From Methylomonas sp. (GTDB lineage: Bacteria; Pseudomonadota; Gammaproteobacteria; Methylococcales; Methylomonadaceae): DNA of 64,000 nucleotides. A program made the translations under genes and the position numbers. This document shows positions 25,869 through 34,432 of the stretch, piece after piece; positions within the stretch are counted from its first letter, which is position 1; every line of letters begins with the position of its first letter. Where the stretch lies: contig PESC01000019.1 of assembly GCA_002929135.1 (NCBI GenBank), positions 1 through 64,000 of the forward strand. Reading direction: 5' to 3'. The notes under the pieces are model-generated. The model did not search any database. It had not been told where the DNA came from and saw nothing but the letters and a program-made list of their open reading frames with translations.

Positions 25869-27575
25869 ATGCAAACTGCTGAATCGGAAGAAAACTACAG
25901 CGCTTTTTTGAGCGTACTCAAGCAAAAAGGCAAGTTGTCGGACAATGATCTGGCCAAGGCGCGGCGTATGCAGAAATCGTCGCCCGATGAATCGATAGCC
26001 CAGCTTTTAATCAAGCTCGGGTTATGCTCGGATGGCGATGTGGCCGACAGCTTTGCAATTGCTTCCTGCCTTCCCAGGGTGCGTGGCGAAACCTATCCCG
26101 CGCAATCGCCGCTGCCGGAAACGGTGTCGCAGCGTTTTCTCAAGTATTACCATGCCGTCGGCCTACTGGCCGACGAGCAGTTTCTCGACATTGCCGTTGC
26201 CGACCCGGAAAACGCCTACCCGCTTCATGCCCTGAGCCTTGCTACCGGCAAAACCATCCGGCTGCATGTCGGCCAGTTGGCTGATATCGATGCCGCGCTG
26301 GAATTGCAATTCGGCGAAGGCAAGTCACAAATGGACAAATTGCTCGACGGCCTGCTGGTCGAGGATGACAGCAACGAAGACCTTGAGCATCTGAAGGATC
26401 TGGCCAGCGAAGCGCCCATCATCCGCATGGTCAACTTCATCTTGCAAAAAGCCGTCGAGAGTCGGGCGTCTGACATTCATATCGAGCCGTTCGAGCAAAG
26501 CCTGAAAGTGCGCTTGCGTATCGACGGCGTATTGCAGGACATCGATGCGCCACCGGTGGCCTCAACGGCGGCGGTGCTGTCGCGCATCAAGATCATGGCC
26601 AAACTCAATATTGCCGAACGGCGGCTGCCGCAGGATGGCCGCATCAAGCTGCAAATGATAGGCAAGGAACTGGATTTGCGGGTATCGACCATTCCCACCC
26701 TGTTCGGTGAAAGCGTGGTGATACGCTTGCTCGACAAGGAAAACGCCGTACTTGATTTCGCCGTTCTGGGTTTCGTGGGCAAACAGGCTCAGCGTTTTCA
26801 AGAGGTCCTGGCCCAGCCTCACGGCATCATCCTCATCACTGGTCCTACCGGCAGCGGTAAATCGACGACGCTGTATGCCGCGCTCAAGCAGCTCAACACA
26901 TCGGAGCGCAAGATTATCACCGTCGAAGACCCGGTGGAGTACCAGTTGGAAGGCATCAACCAGATTCAGGCCAAGCCGCAAATCGGTTTGACCTTCGCAT
27001 CGGCATTGCGCTCCATCGTCCGCCAGGATCCCGACGTCATCATGATCGGCGAAATGCGTGATCTGGAAACCGCCCGAATTGCCGTGCAATCGGCGCTGAC
27101 CGGTCATTTGGTGCTGTCCACCCTGCACACCAACGATGCCGCAGCCGGTGTCACCCGGCTGCAAGATATGGGGCTGGAAGAATATCTATTGAGTTCGACC
27201 ATCAATGGCATTTTGGCTCAACGCCTGGTGCGCCGCTTGTGTCCTGCTTGCAAGCAGTCTTATCCGGCATCCGATGCGCTGGTCGAGGAAATGCAGTTGC
27301 GTCGCTGGCAGCCGACGGGTGACATCTTGCTGCACAAAGCGGTTGGCTGTTCGGCCTGTAACGGCATTGGCTACAAGGGACGCTTGGCGATCATCGAGTT
27401 TCTGGTCATGTCGGAGGCGATACGCAAACAGATCATGACGCACGAGGAAGCCTTCGTCATTCAGCAAACCGCCATTCTGGAAGGCATGCAAACCCTGTAC
27501 GAAGATGGTGTCGGCAAGGCGCTTCAGGGTTCGACGACACTGGAAGAAGTCTTGCGGGTTACTACCGAAGCCTGA
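25869..27575 (+). CDS. gspE: GspE/PilB-type secretion ATPase
   Basis: Hexameric ATPase that powers type II secretion or type IV pilus assembly. The 568-residue protein has an N-terminal GspE-type domain, Walker A GPTGSGKST at 325-333, Asp box and Walker B regions, and a zinc-binding tetracysteine (Cys458, Cys461, Cys494, Cys497) near the C-terminus. Four cysteines and the N-terminal layout suit either GspE or PilB. No other secretion or pilus genes are adjacent, so the system it serves cannot be read from context and the symbol is tentative. Confidence 0.85.
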   Translation: MQTAESEENYSAFLSVLKQKGKLSDNDLAKARRMQKSSPDESIAQLLIKLGLCSDGDVADSFAIASCLPRVRGETYPAQSPLPETVSQRFLKYYHAVGLLADEQFLDIAVADPENAYPLHALSLATGKTIRLHVGQLADIDAALELQFGEGKSQMDKLLDGLLVEDDSNEDLEHLKDLASEAPIIRMVNFILQKAVESRASDIHIEPFEQSLKVRLRIDGVLQDIDAPPVASTAAVLSRIKIMAKLNIAERRLPQDGRIKLQMIGKELDLRVSTIPTLFGESVVIRLLDKENAVLDFAVLGFVGKQAQRFQEVLAQPHGIILITGPTGSGKSTTLYAALKQLNTSERKIITVEDPVEYQLEGINQIQAKPQIGLTFASALRSIVRQDPDVIMIGEMRDLETARIAVQSALTGHLVLSTLHTNDAAAGVTRLQDMGLEEYLLSSTINGILAQRLVRRLCPACKQSYPASDALVEEMQLRRWQPTGDILLHKAVGCSACNGIGYKGRLAIIEFLVMSEAIRKQIMTHEEAFVIQQTAILEGMQTLYEDGVGKALQGSTTLEEVLRVTTEA

Positions 27576-27576
27576 T

Positions 27577-28830
27577 CTAAAGTTCGGTGGATAACGGCTC
27601 CACCCAAACGCTTTCGCCGATTTCAATTCCCTGGCAATCGACATCCAGCACAATCAGACAATTGGCGCGGCTTGCTGCTTGCATCTGGTGCGAATCCTGG
27701 CCACCCGCCCGCTTGACGGACAGGCTGCCGTCTGCCGATTGTTGCAAAATGCCGCGTTGATACTCCTGGCGACCGGCTGTTTTACGTAATGTGTCCAGAC
27801 AACGTGCTGGTAGTCTCAGTTTTTGTGTTGCGGCTGCGCCCGCTAGCTGTTGCAGCGCAGGTTTGACGAACTGCTCGTAAGTCACCCAGACCGCTACCGG
27901 GTTGCCAGGCAGGCCGATGAACCAGCATTCGCCTATGCGTCCGAAGGTCAGCGGCTTTCCCGGTTTGATCGCCAATTGCCAGAAATCGAGTTTGCCGCAG
28001 CGTGCCAGCGTCTGTTTGACGAAATCGGCATCGCCCACCGAGACGCCACCCGTACTGATGATGACGTCGTGATGGGTGGCTGCATCGGACAATAATCGTT
28101 CGAGTCGTTCCGGCTGGTCGGCCACGATGCCCAGATCAGTGACGACATGGTTAGGGGCGTGTAGAAGGCCGGATAACAAATAACGATTGCTGTCGTAAAT
28201 CTGGCCGGTCTTCAGCGTTTGCGTGACATCGACCAGCTCGTCGCCGGTCGAAAAAAACGCAATTTTCAGACGGCGATAGACATCAATGTGGCCGATGCCT
28301 GCCGATGCCAGCAAGGCCAGGTGGCGGGCGCCCAGTTTTTGTGGCGCGTCGATCAAAACTTCGTCCAGAGCCACGTCACTGCCTGCAGGCCGAATGTTTT
28401 TGAAAAGCGGCAGACTGCGGGGGAATGTGATGTTGCCGTCATGCCGTTCGACCTGTTCCTGGGCAATCACGCTATCGGCTGTGTCGGGCACGACGGCTCC
28501 GGTCAAAATCCGTACGCATTCGCCGGGTTTCAGTTCGCCGTCGAATGGCTGACCCGCCCACGCCGTGCCAACGATCGTAAGCGTTGCTGTGCTGGCGTCA
28601 TCGGCTGGTGGTAATGCGTGGCCATTGAAGGCGTAGCCATCCATCGCCGCATTGCGTTGCGGCGGAATGGCGATGGCTGATCGCACACGGGTGGCCAGAA
28701 TGCGTCCGTGTGCATGTTCGATGCCGATGCGTTCCACTTCAGACACCGGCAGAATGGCCGTGCGCATCGAAGCCCGTGCTTGTTCGATCGAGATTAAACC
28801 AGTGGTTGTCGGGTAACAAACGTCATTCAT
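27577..28830 (-). CDS. moeA: molybdopterin molybdenumtransferase MoeA
   Basis: Inserts molybdate into adenylylated molybdopterin, completing molybdenum cofactor. The 417-residue protein from the ATG at 28830 carries the MoeA motifs RNAAMDGYAF, GDELVD, STGGVSVGDADF and GLPGNPVAVWVTYEQ. The frame continues upstream to 28896, but the 4-bp ATGA overlap with mobB supports the shorter start. It converges on gspE with only 1 bp between stops. Confidence 0.95.
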   Translation of the reverse strand: MNDVCYPTTTGLISIEQARASMRTAILPVSEVERIGIEHAHGRILATRVRSAIAIPPQRNAAMDGYAFNGHALPPADDASTATLTIVGTAWAGQPFDGELKPGECVRILTGAVVPDTADSVIAQEQVERHDGNITFPRSLPLFKNIRPAGSDVALDEVLIDAPQKLGARHLALLASAGIGHIDVYRRLKIAFFSTGDELVDVTQTLKTGQIYDSNRYLLSGLLHAPNHVVTDLGIVADQPERLERLLSDAATHHDVIISTGGVSVGDADFVKQTLARCGKLDFWQLAIKPGKPLTFGRIGECWFIGLPGNPVAVWVTYEQFVKPALQQLAGAAATQKLRLPARCLDTLRKTAGRQEYQRGILQQSADGSLSVKRAGGQDSHQMQAASRANCLIVLDVDCQGIEIGESVWVEPLSTEL

Positions 28831-29351
28831 GGCGCGTTCACAAGGCTGATAATAAATTCGACGATAGCACCTGGCTGGTTCAAATCCAGTTTGCACAAAT
28901 GCGCAGGCGTTTCGAGCATGGTATCGCTGGCGATTGCGATGATGTTGGGGTCGTTGGGGTACAGCGGCGGCTTGCCCAGGGATGGTCGATGCAGCTCGAT
29001 TTTGCGGATGGCGGCCTGGCGAAAGCCTTCGACCAATACCAAATCCAAGCCTTCGAGCGGAAAGTGGGCCAGTTCCCGAAAAAAATCGGGATCACAGGCT
29101 TCGGGCCGCTCGGAAATGACCACGCGCCGATACGGCGAAACCAGCATGACCGGTGTGGCACCGGCCATGCGCAGGCGATGGCTGTCTTTGCCGGGATGGT
29201 CGATGTCGACATCATGATGGCTGTGCTTGATGACGCCGACATGTAATCCCTGGTCGCGCAGCAATGGAATGATTTTAGCCAGCAGTGTGGTTTTACCCGT
29301 TCCGCTGTAGGCGGCAAAGCCGAGTATGAGTGGCGGGTTGGTAGCAGGCAT
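28827..29351 (-). CDS. mobB: molybdopterin-guanine dinucleotide biosynthesis protein MobB
   Basis: GTP-binding partner of MobA in making the bis-MGD cofactor of the DMSO reductase enzyme family. The 174-residue protein has P-loop YSGTGKTTLL near residues 14-23 and the conserved KHSHHDVDIDHPGKDSHR segment. It is the upstream gene of the moeA pair. Molybdoenzymes using it (for example nitrate reductase or formate dehydrogenase) are not in the window. Confidence 0.93.
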   Translation of the reverse strand: MPATNPPLILGFAAYSGTGKTTLLAKIIPLLRDQGLHVGVIKHSHHDVDIDHPGKDSHRLRMAGATPVMLVSPYRRVVISERPEACDPDFFRELAHFPLEGLDLVLVEGFRQAAIRKIELHRPSLGKPPLYPNDPNIIAIASDTMLETPAHLCKLDLNQPGAIVEFIISLVNAP

Positions 29352-29497
29352 GAGTTTGTGGCAATTCAGGCTGATTTTCTGTGCATTATCCCAAAACTGT
29401 AGGCTGCCGATGCCAAAGAATCGTCATCGGTGTCAAGGTTGTTGCAGGTTTTGGTGTTGATCGATCCTGTCCATCTGTCCCGTTCGGAGTGATTTTT

Positions 29498-30013
29498 GTG
29501 TTTCGCATCGTTTTGATTATTCTAGTTTTTTTCATGATTTACCTGCTCATCAAGCGCCCGATGCTGTTGTCATCGGTATTGTCGGGTCAGTTTCTCAAAA
29601 AAACTGGCTTGCTAATTGCTTTTGGTCTGCTGGTATTGCTTGCAGCAACGGGAAAGCTGCACTGGTTGTTTGCCATGATAGGGGCAGTGCTTGCGTTTCT
29701 GATGCGCTCATTGCCCGTCATCATGCGCTATGCCCCGCAGTTGCATCGGTTGTGGGCTGGGTTTGTCGGTGGGAAAACCCGACCAGAAGAGCACGTTTCT
29801 GACAATTTTCGTCAGTCGGCTCATAAAAGACAGGCCGAACCGATGACACGAACGGAAGCTTTTCAGGTTTTGGGATTGGCACCGGATGCCACCGAGGCAC
29901 AGATCGTGATGGCACACCGCAGGCTGATGGCAAAGCTGCATCCTGACAAGGGTGGATCGGATTATCTGGCGTCGCGCATCAATCTGGCTAGAAAAGTATT
30001 GCTGGAAAGTTGA
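29498..30013 (+). CDS. membrane-anchored J-domain protein (TIM14/Pam18-like layout)
   Basis: A 171-residue protein with two or three membrane spans (about 2-18, 38-51 and 55-70) and a short C-terminal J domain (about 116-171) with the HPD signature at 148-150. J domains stimulate DnaK ATPase, so this would recruit Hsp70 to the inner membrane. The start is the GTG at 29498, with CGGAG 8-9 bp upstream; a longer frame from 29381 has a non-hydrophobic leader and no binding site. Its physiological role is unknown. Confidence 0.78.
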   Translation: MFRIVLIILVFFMIYLLIKRPMLLSSVLSGQFLKKTGLLIAFGLLVLLAATGKLHWLFAMIGAVLAFLMRSLPVIMRYAPQLHRLWAGFVGGKTRPEEHVSDNFRQSAHKRQAEPMTRTEAFQVLGLAPDATEAQIVMAHRRLMAKLHPDKGGSDYLASRINLARKVLLES

Positions 30014-30090
30014 GTGGATGTCGCAAAATTGTCACAAATGAAAAGTGCGTTCCTCGCCGCATTTCAAGCTAAAAGTTCCAATTCTTTCAA

Positions 30091-30120
30091 TTGATAGCGC
30101 AATATAATTAAAGTTATACT
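30091..30120 (+). promoter_or_regulatory. predicted promoter of rpoS
   Basis: TTGATA at 30091-30096 and TATACT at 30115-30120 with an 18-bp spacer, about 115 bp upstream of the rpoS ATG. The surrounding region is clearly AT-rich compared with its neighbours. The resulting untranslated leader of more than 100 nt would be long enough for RNA-based control, which is inference. Confidence 0.5.
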
Positions 30121-30233
30121 TTGACAAAGCCAGCATCAGGTCGGCGAAAAAAGTACCGATACAGCAACAGCAAAACCCCATAGATATTCAATGTAAACCG
30201 CGAAAAATTCAAACATTGCTCAGGAGAAAAGCC

Positions 30234-31217
30234 ATGATGGAAGACATGATCGATATGCCAAAAGAGATGGAAATGGATGCGCCAGACCTTGTCACATTTG
30301 ATGATATCGACGACGACGCCAGTATGGAATCGGTTGAAGCGTTCAAGCTACCCAGCGTCGAAGCAGCCGATACCGTCGCAGACAGCCATTTCGATGCGAC
30401 GCGCGCCTATTTGAACGAGCTTGGCAAGTCGGTGCTGCTGACGGTTGACCAGGAAAAGCATTACGGCAAGCTGGCTCTGAATGGCGATGCTCAAGCCCGA
30501 AAAGTCATGATCGAAAGCAATTTGCGCCTGGTCGTCAAAATATCCAGGCGCTACCTCAATCGAGGCCTGCCGCTACTTGATCTGATCGAAGAAGGTAATC
30601 TTGGCTTGATCAGAGCTGTCGAAAAGTTCGATCCCGATCGCGGCTTCCGCTTTTCAACCTATGCAACATGGTGGATCAGGCAAACCATAGAGCGTGCCAT
30701 CATGAATCAGACACGCACCATTCGCCTGCCGATTCATATCGTCAAGGAAATGAACGTCTACCTCAAAGCCCAGCGCAATCTGGCGCAGCGGCTAGATCAT
30801 GAACCTACCGCCGACGACATCGCCAAACATCTTGATAAACCGGTAAAAACCGTTGACAAGATGCTGAAACTGAACGAGCGCGTGACCTCCGTTGATGTCT
30901 CCCTGGGCAAGGATTTCGACAGACCATTGCTTGAGACTCTGGCGGAAGAAGACGCTCGAACCCCCGCCGAAATCCTGCAAGACAACTTCATCCAAACCAG
31001 CGTAACGCACTGGGTTTATCAACTGGCCGACAAACAACGGGAAGTCATTTGTCGCCGTTATGGCCTATGTGGTTTCGAAAATGCCACGTTGGAACAAGTG
31101 GCGCTTGAGCTGGGCGTAACCCGCGAACGGGTCAGGCAAATTCAGATGGATGGCCTGAAACGGCTGAAAGAAATCTTGGAAAGCAACGGTTTGTCAGCCG
31201 AATCGATATTTAACTGA
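30234..31217 (+). CDS. rpoS: RNA polymerase sigma factor RpoS
   Basis: Stationary-phase and stress sigma factor. The 327-residue protein has an acidic N-terminal region (about 1-55), then region 1.2 ([17 protein letters not shown]), region 2 ([19 protein letters not shown] and [11 protein letters not shown]), region 3, and region 4 ending [11 protein letters not shown] and KRLKEILE. The single run of regions 1.2 to 4 without the large sigma-70 insert fits RpoS. The ATG at 30234 has AGGAGA 7 bp upstream; a TTG at 30216 is less likely. nlpD, the usual upstream neighbour, is absent. Confidence 0.93.
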   Translation: MMEDMIDMPKEMEMDAPDLVTFDDIDDDASMESVEAFKLPSVEAADTVADSHFDATRAYLNELGKSVLLTVDQEKHYGKLALNGDAQARKVMIESNLRLVVKISRRYLNRGLPLLDLIEEGNLGLIRAVEKFDPDRGFRFSTYATWWIRQTIERAIMNQTRTIRLPIHIVKEMNVYLKAQRNLAQRLDHEPTADDIAKHLDKPVKTVDKMLKLNERVTSVDVSLGKDFDRPLLETLAEEDARTPAEILQDNFIQTSVTHWVYQLADKQREVICRRYGLCGFENATLEQVALELGVTRERVRQIQMDGLKRLKEILESNGLSAESIFN

Positions 31218-31363
31218 ACCCCTGGAATTTCTTGGTTATGTCGCCGTTTCGGCAGGTAACAGACCAAAAGTATGGGTTTGTGATGCAGCGCTTTTCCCGT
31301 GCCGGAGCTGCACGAGAACAGAGGCGGTCAACGCGGCGATTACCCTGTGTGCTGCTGGCCGAT

Positions 31364-32524
31364 TTAATGGCGAAAGGCATTTAACCGGATCGCGCCTTCG
31401 TCGGATTTGGTAATGATGCCTTGATTGACCAGGTCGGCCCAGTCCCTGCTTTCGGTAGCGGGCGAGTAACGCCGATAAAGCGCCTGATACCACGGCATTT
31501 TTTTTAGCGAATGCAGGGTAATCGTTTCTTGCTTGCCGCCAAGGTAATCGAGAATGACATGCTGTCTGTTGTTGATGTGCTTGTCCCGCAACAGGTCACC
31601 CAGCCAGGCCAGTACCAGAAAATGCCGCATCATTTGATTGGCGCGATGGTGCAGCCTTTCAATGCTGATTTCAAAGCCTTTCAGCACAAATTCGATGAAG
31701 TCTTGATTACAGGTGTCTGGACGGGTCTTTTCCTGTTTACGTGCCTGATTGAACGCGGAAAAATAGGTGTCGATGTTTTCCAGGTAATACCGATCAATTC
31801 CCCGGCTGGCGTATCGGCTGCACGATGCAATCAAGATGGTTTTCTCCAATAATCTGCCGACACGACCGTTACCGTCTTGAAAAGGGTGGATGCGTTCGAA
31901 GTAGTAATGTGCCAACGGTGCGCGAATCAGGCTGGGCAGGCTGCAAATTTCATCACTATTCAGCCATTCGATCAGCTTGCCCAGCAGTAATTTGATGTCG
32001 ATATGGGCCTGCGGTGTTCTGTATATGCCGCCATGGTCTTCGTCGCCCACTTTGGTAATTTGGCCCTTCGGGTTGTCACGGTATTGACCGGGCTGATAGC
32101 GATCGTCATTGATGCCGCCGCTGATTAAACGATGCAGAGTCAGGATAAAAATTTCCGACACCAGGAATGCGGAGTGTTGAGTCGTCGGAGCTTGAATGGC
32201 GGCGTTTTCGGCAAATCGGTAAGCCTGCGCCAAATTGCTGATTCTGCGTTTATGTTCCTCCTGCGTGATTTCCTGCGTGAACTCGATTACTTGCGATATT
32301 TCGTCTTCAGTCAGTGTGCCGCCCTCTATGGTATCGGTGCCGTGTATGCTCGATAGCAATGTCTCTTTTTCCAGCGTTGCAGTTACGTCGGGCAGCAACG
32401 GTAATGAAGAAAACAGCCTGTGTCCGTAATCGATTTTATCGATCAATGGCTGAAGCTGCGCAAGCTTCAATCCGGTTTGGAACGTAAAGATGCCAGAACG
32501 ATGGGTTTCTACGGTCAAGATCAT
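31364..32524 (-). CDS. Fic-domain protein (probable adenylyltransferase with built-in inhibitory helix)
   Basis: A 386-residue class II Fic protein. The catalytic motif HPFQDGNGR is at 213-221, matching the HPFx(D/E)GN(G/K)R consensus, so AMP transfer (or removal) activity is expected. An N-terminal (S/T)xxxE(G/N) inhibitory motif is present as TDTIEG at 63-68. The C-terminal part contains a winged-helix-like region (about 300-386). Targets are unknown. Base composition is more AT-rich than the flanking genes, and no antitoxin gene is adjacent, consistent with self-inhibition. Confidence 0.9.
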   Translation of the reverse strand: MILTVETHRSGIFTFQTGLKLAQLQPLIDKIDYGHRLFSSLPLLPDVTATLEKETLLSSIHGTDTIEGGTLTEDEISQVIEFTQEITQEEHKRRISNLAQAYRFAENAAIQAPTTQHSAFLVSEIFILTLHRLISGGINDDRYQPGQYRDNPKGQITKVGDEDHGGIYRTPQAHIDIKLLLGKLIEWLNSDEICSLPSLIRAPLAHYYFERIHPFQDGNGRVGRLLEKTILIASCSRYASRGIDRYYLENIDTYFSAFNQARKQEKTRPDTCNQDFIEFVLKGFEISIERLHHRANQMMRHFLVLAWLGDLLRDKHINNRQHVILDYLGGKQETITLHSLKKMPWYQALYRRYSPATESRDWADLVNQGIITKSDEGAIRLNAFRH

Positions 32525-32802
32525 GGCGTCAAAAGTTTAGATGTTTTTGCACGATTTAATGAAAATATAACGCATTGTTTCCTATTGGGTAGTGTGTATT
32601 TTTATCAAAAATTGTGCAAACAGATTGACGATCATGATGACGCCTTGCCGACAAGGCATGCAGAAGAAATCGGGAAGCGGATTTTCAGTGGGTGCAATCA
32701 GTTGCTACATGGGGCCATACAGGCTTTGTTAGCAATCTTGCTCGTTAGTCGTTAAAATCCCTAGTGCTTTAGTTAGCAAATAAACCCACTATGGAGGATG
32801 GC

Positions 32803-33300
32803 ATGAAAACGAGCAGCATGACACTGGGCATTCTGGTTGCCGGATTATCGGCAGTCAGCATCGCAGCTTACGCCGAAACCCCGGCGGGGCAGGGCGGCAA
32901 GATGGAATACGGCGAGTACAAGGATTGGCCGGTGCTGGGAGTGTCGCATCGAACCGAAAAGAACACCTTGCGCGCCATCGTGGGTAACGAGATTGCCATC
33001 AAGGCGGCGCGTTCCGGCAACACCCAGCCGTGGCCCGACGGTAGCATCATCGCGAAAGTGGTGTGGAAGCAGCGGGTTCATCCCCACTGGCCGTCGGCCA
33101 TCGTTCCCGGCGAATTTTCCGCCGCCGAGGCCATGGTGAAAGACAGCAAGAAATACGCAGAAACCGGTGGCTGGGGCTTTGGCCACTGGGAAGGTCGCAA
33201 ACTGGTGATGAATAACAAGGAAAAATCGGCAGAGTGTTTCGCCTGTCACATGCCGGTGAAAGACGCCGACTACGTCTACACCCTACCGGTTTATCAATGA
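32803..33300 (+). CDS. cytochrome P460 family c-type haem protein
   Basis: A 165-residue periplasmic protein with a signal peptide ending at about AAYA (residue 24) and one haem c motif, CFACH (Cys145, Cys148, His149), near the C-terminus. The sequence pattern (GEYKDWPVLGVSHR near the start, PDGSIIAKVVWK in the middle) is that of the cytochrome P460 / cytochrome c'-beta family. P460 oxidises hydroxylamine and c'-beta binds NO. A lysine crosslinked to haem separates the two, and Lys85 or Lys89 are candidates here. GGAGG precedes the ATG at 32803; the frame's ATG at 32791 is less likely. Confidence 0.87.
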   Translation: MKTSSMTLGILVAGLSAVSIAAYAETPAGQGGKMEYGEYKDWPVLGVSHRTEKNTLRAIVGNEIAIKAARSGNTQPWPDGSIIAKVVWKQRVHPHWPSAIVPGEFSAAEAMVKDSKKYAETGGWGFGHWEGRKLVMNNKEKSAECFACHMPVKDADYVYTLPVYQ

Positions 33301-33349
33301 TCGTCGGGCGGGAGCACTCAGTGTTTCTGCCCAATTATTCGCCATTCAA

Positions 33350-34282
33350 TCACTCCGCCATCAGCGCTACCAAATGCTCGGACACACTGGCCGCCAGTGC
33401 CTTCAAGTCATACCCCCCTTCCAGCGCGGAAACAATACGACCATCGCAGCAAGTCTTTGCAATGGCCACCAGCTCGCGCGTCAGCCAGCGATAATCGTCT
33501 TCGACCAGTTGCAGCGAGGCCAGTGGGTCGTCTCTGTGGGCATCGAAACCTGCCGACAGCAGTAGCAATTGCGGTTTGAAGGCTGCGAGCTTGGGCAGGA
33601 TGATGTTCTGGTAGCGGGCGCGGAATACCTCGCCCGCGGTGCCAGCGGGCAAGGGCACGTTGACGATGTTGCCGCGTCCGGTTTCCTCAGAATGCCCCGT
33701 GCCCGGGTAATGCGGCGACTGGTGGGTCGAGGCATAAAACACCTGGGGCTGGTCATAAAAAGCCGTTTGCGTACCATTGCCATGGTGAACGTCGAAATCG
33801 ACGATGGCAACCCGCGTCAGGCCGCAGTGGCGACGGGCGTATTCAGCGGCAATCGCCACATTGTTGAACAGACAAAACCCCATGGGATGATCGGGCATGG
33901 CGTGATGCCCTGGTGGTCGCACCGCACAAAATGCGCGATTGGCCTGTCGATGCCACACCTGATCGACGGCATCGCAAACCGCCGCAACCGCGCGCAAGGC
34001 GGCGGCCTTGCTGCCTGGCGAGGCCACAGTATCGCCGTCGAAATGATGATAGCCATGCGACGGAATCCCGTGCAAAACCCGCTTTATCATCGTTTGCGAA
34101 TGAATCAGCGCCAGCTTGTCCAGAATGTCGTCGGGCAAGGGCGCAGACATGCGCACGAGGTCGTCGAAATCAGGTGTTGCCAATGCCTGATCGATGGCCA
34201 GCAAACGACGGGCATTCTCGGGATGACCTATGCCGGTATCGTGTTTCAGGTAGTCGTCATGGCTGTAGTACAGGGTTTTCAT
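33350..34282 (-). CDS. histone deacetylase-family (class II HDAC-like) amidohydrolase
   Basis: A zinc-dependent deacetylase of the HDAC/acetoin-utilisation superfamily, 310 residues. It has the tandem histidine motif RPPGHHAM, the metal segment IVDFDVHHGNGTQ, HQSPHYPGTG and a C-terminal GGYDLKALA. Bacterial members deacetylate polyamines, small amides or protein lysines, and the substrate here cannot be told from sequence. It is convergent with the cytochrome P460 gene, with 49 bp between stops. Confidence 0.93.
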   Translation of the reverse strand: MKTLYYSHDDYLKHDTGIGHPENARRLLAIDQALATPDFDDLVRMSAPLPDDILDKLALIHSQTMIKRVLHGIPSHGYHHFDGDTVASPGSKAAALRAVAAVCDAVDQVWHRQANRAFCAVRPPGHHAMPDHPMGFCLFNNVAIAAEYARRHCGLTRVAIVDFDVHHGNGTQTAFYDQPQVFYASTHQSPHYPGTGHSEETGRGNIVNVPLPAGTAGEVFRARYQNIILPKLAAFKPQLLLLSAGFDAHRDDPLASLQLVEDDYRWLTRELVAIAKTCCDGRIVSALEGGYDLKALAASVSEHLVALMAE

Positions 34283-34432
34283 CGGGCACCTGCGATGCGA
34301 TTGTCGTCAATCGGCAAATTGGTTTATCCTCGCCGCCCAGAATGACGGCAGGATGTCGGCGTTGGCGCTTATTCGGGATGGGCGACATCCGCATTTCTAT
34401 TCTCGGACAGCCTCCTGGAGGCAAGGTGAATC

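Noticed and set aside
32420-32755. 111-codon plus-strand frame between fic and the P460 gene
   Set aside because: It overlaps the fic start on the opposite strand, has no family pattern and no clear binding site.
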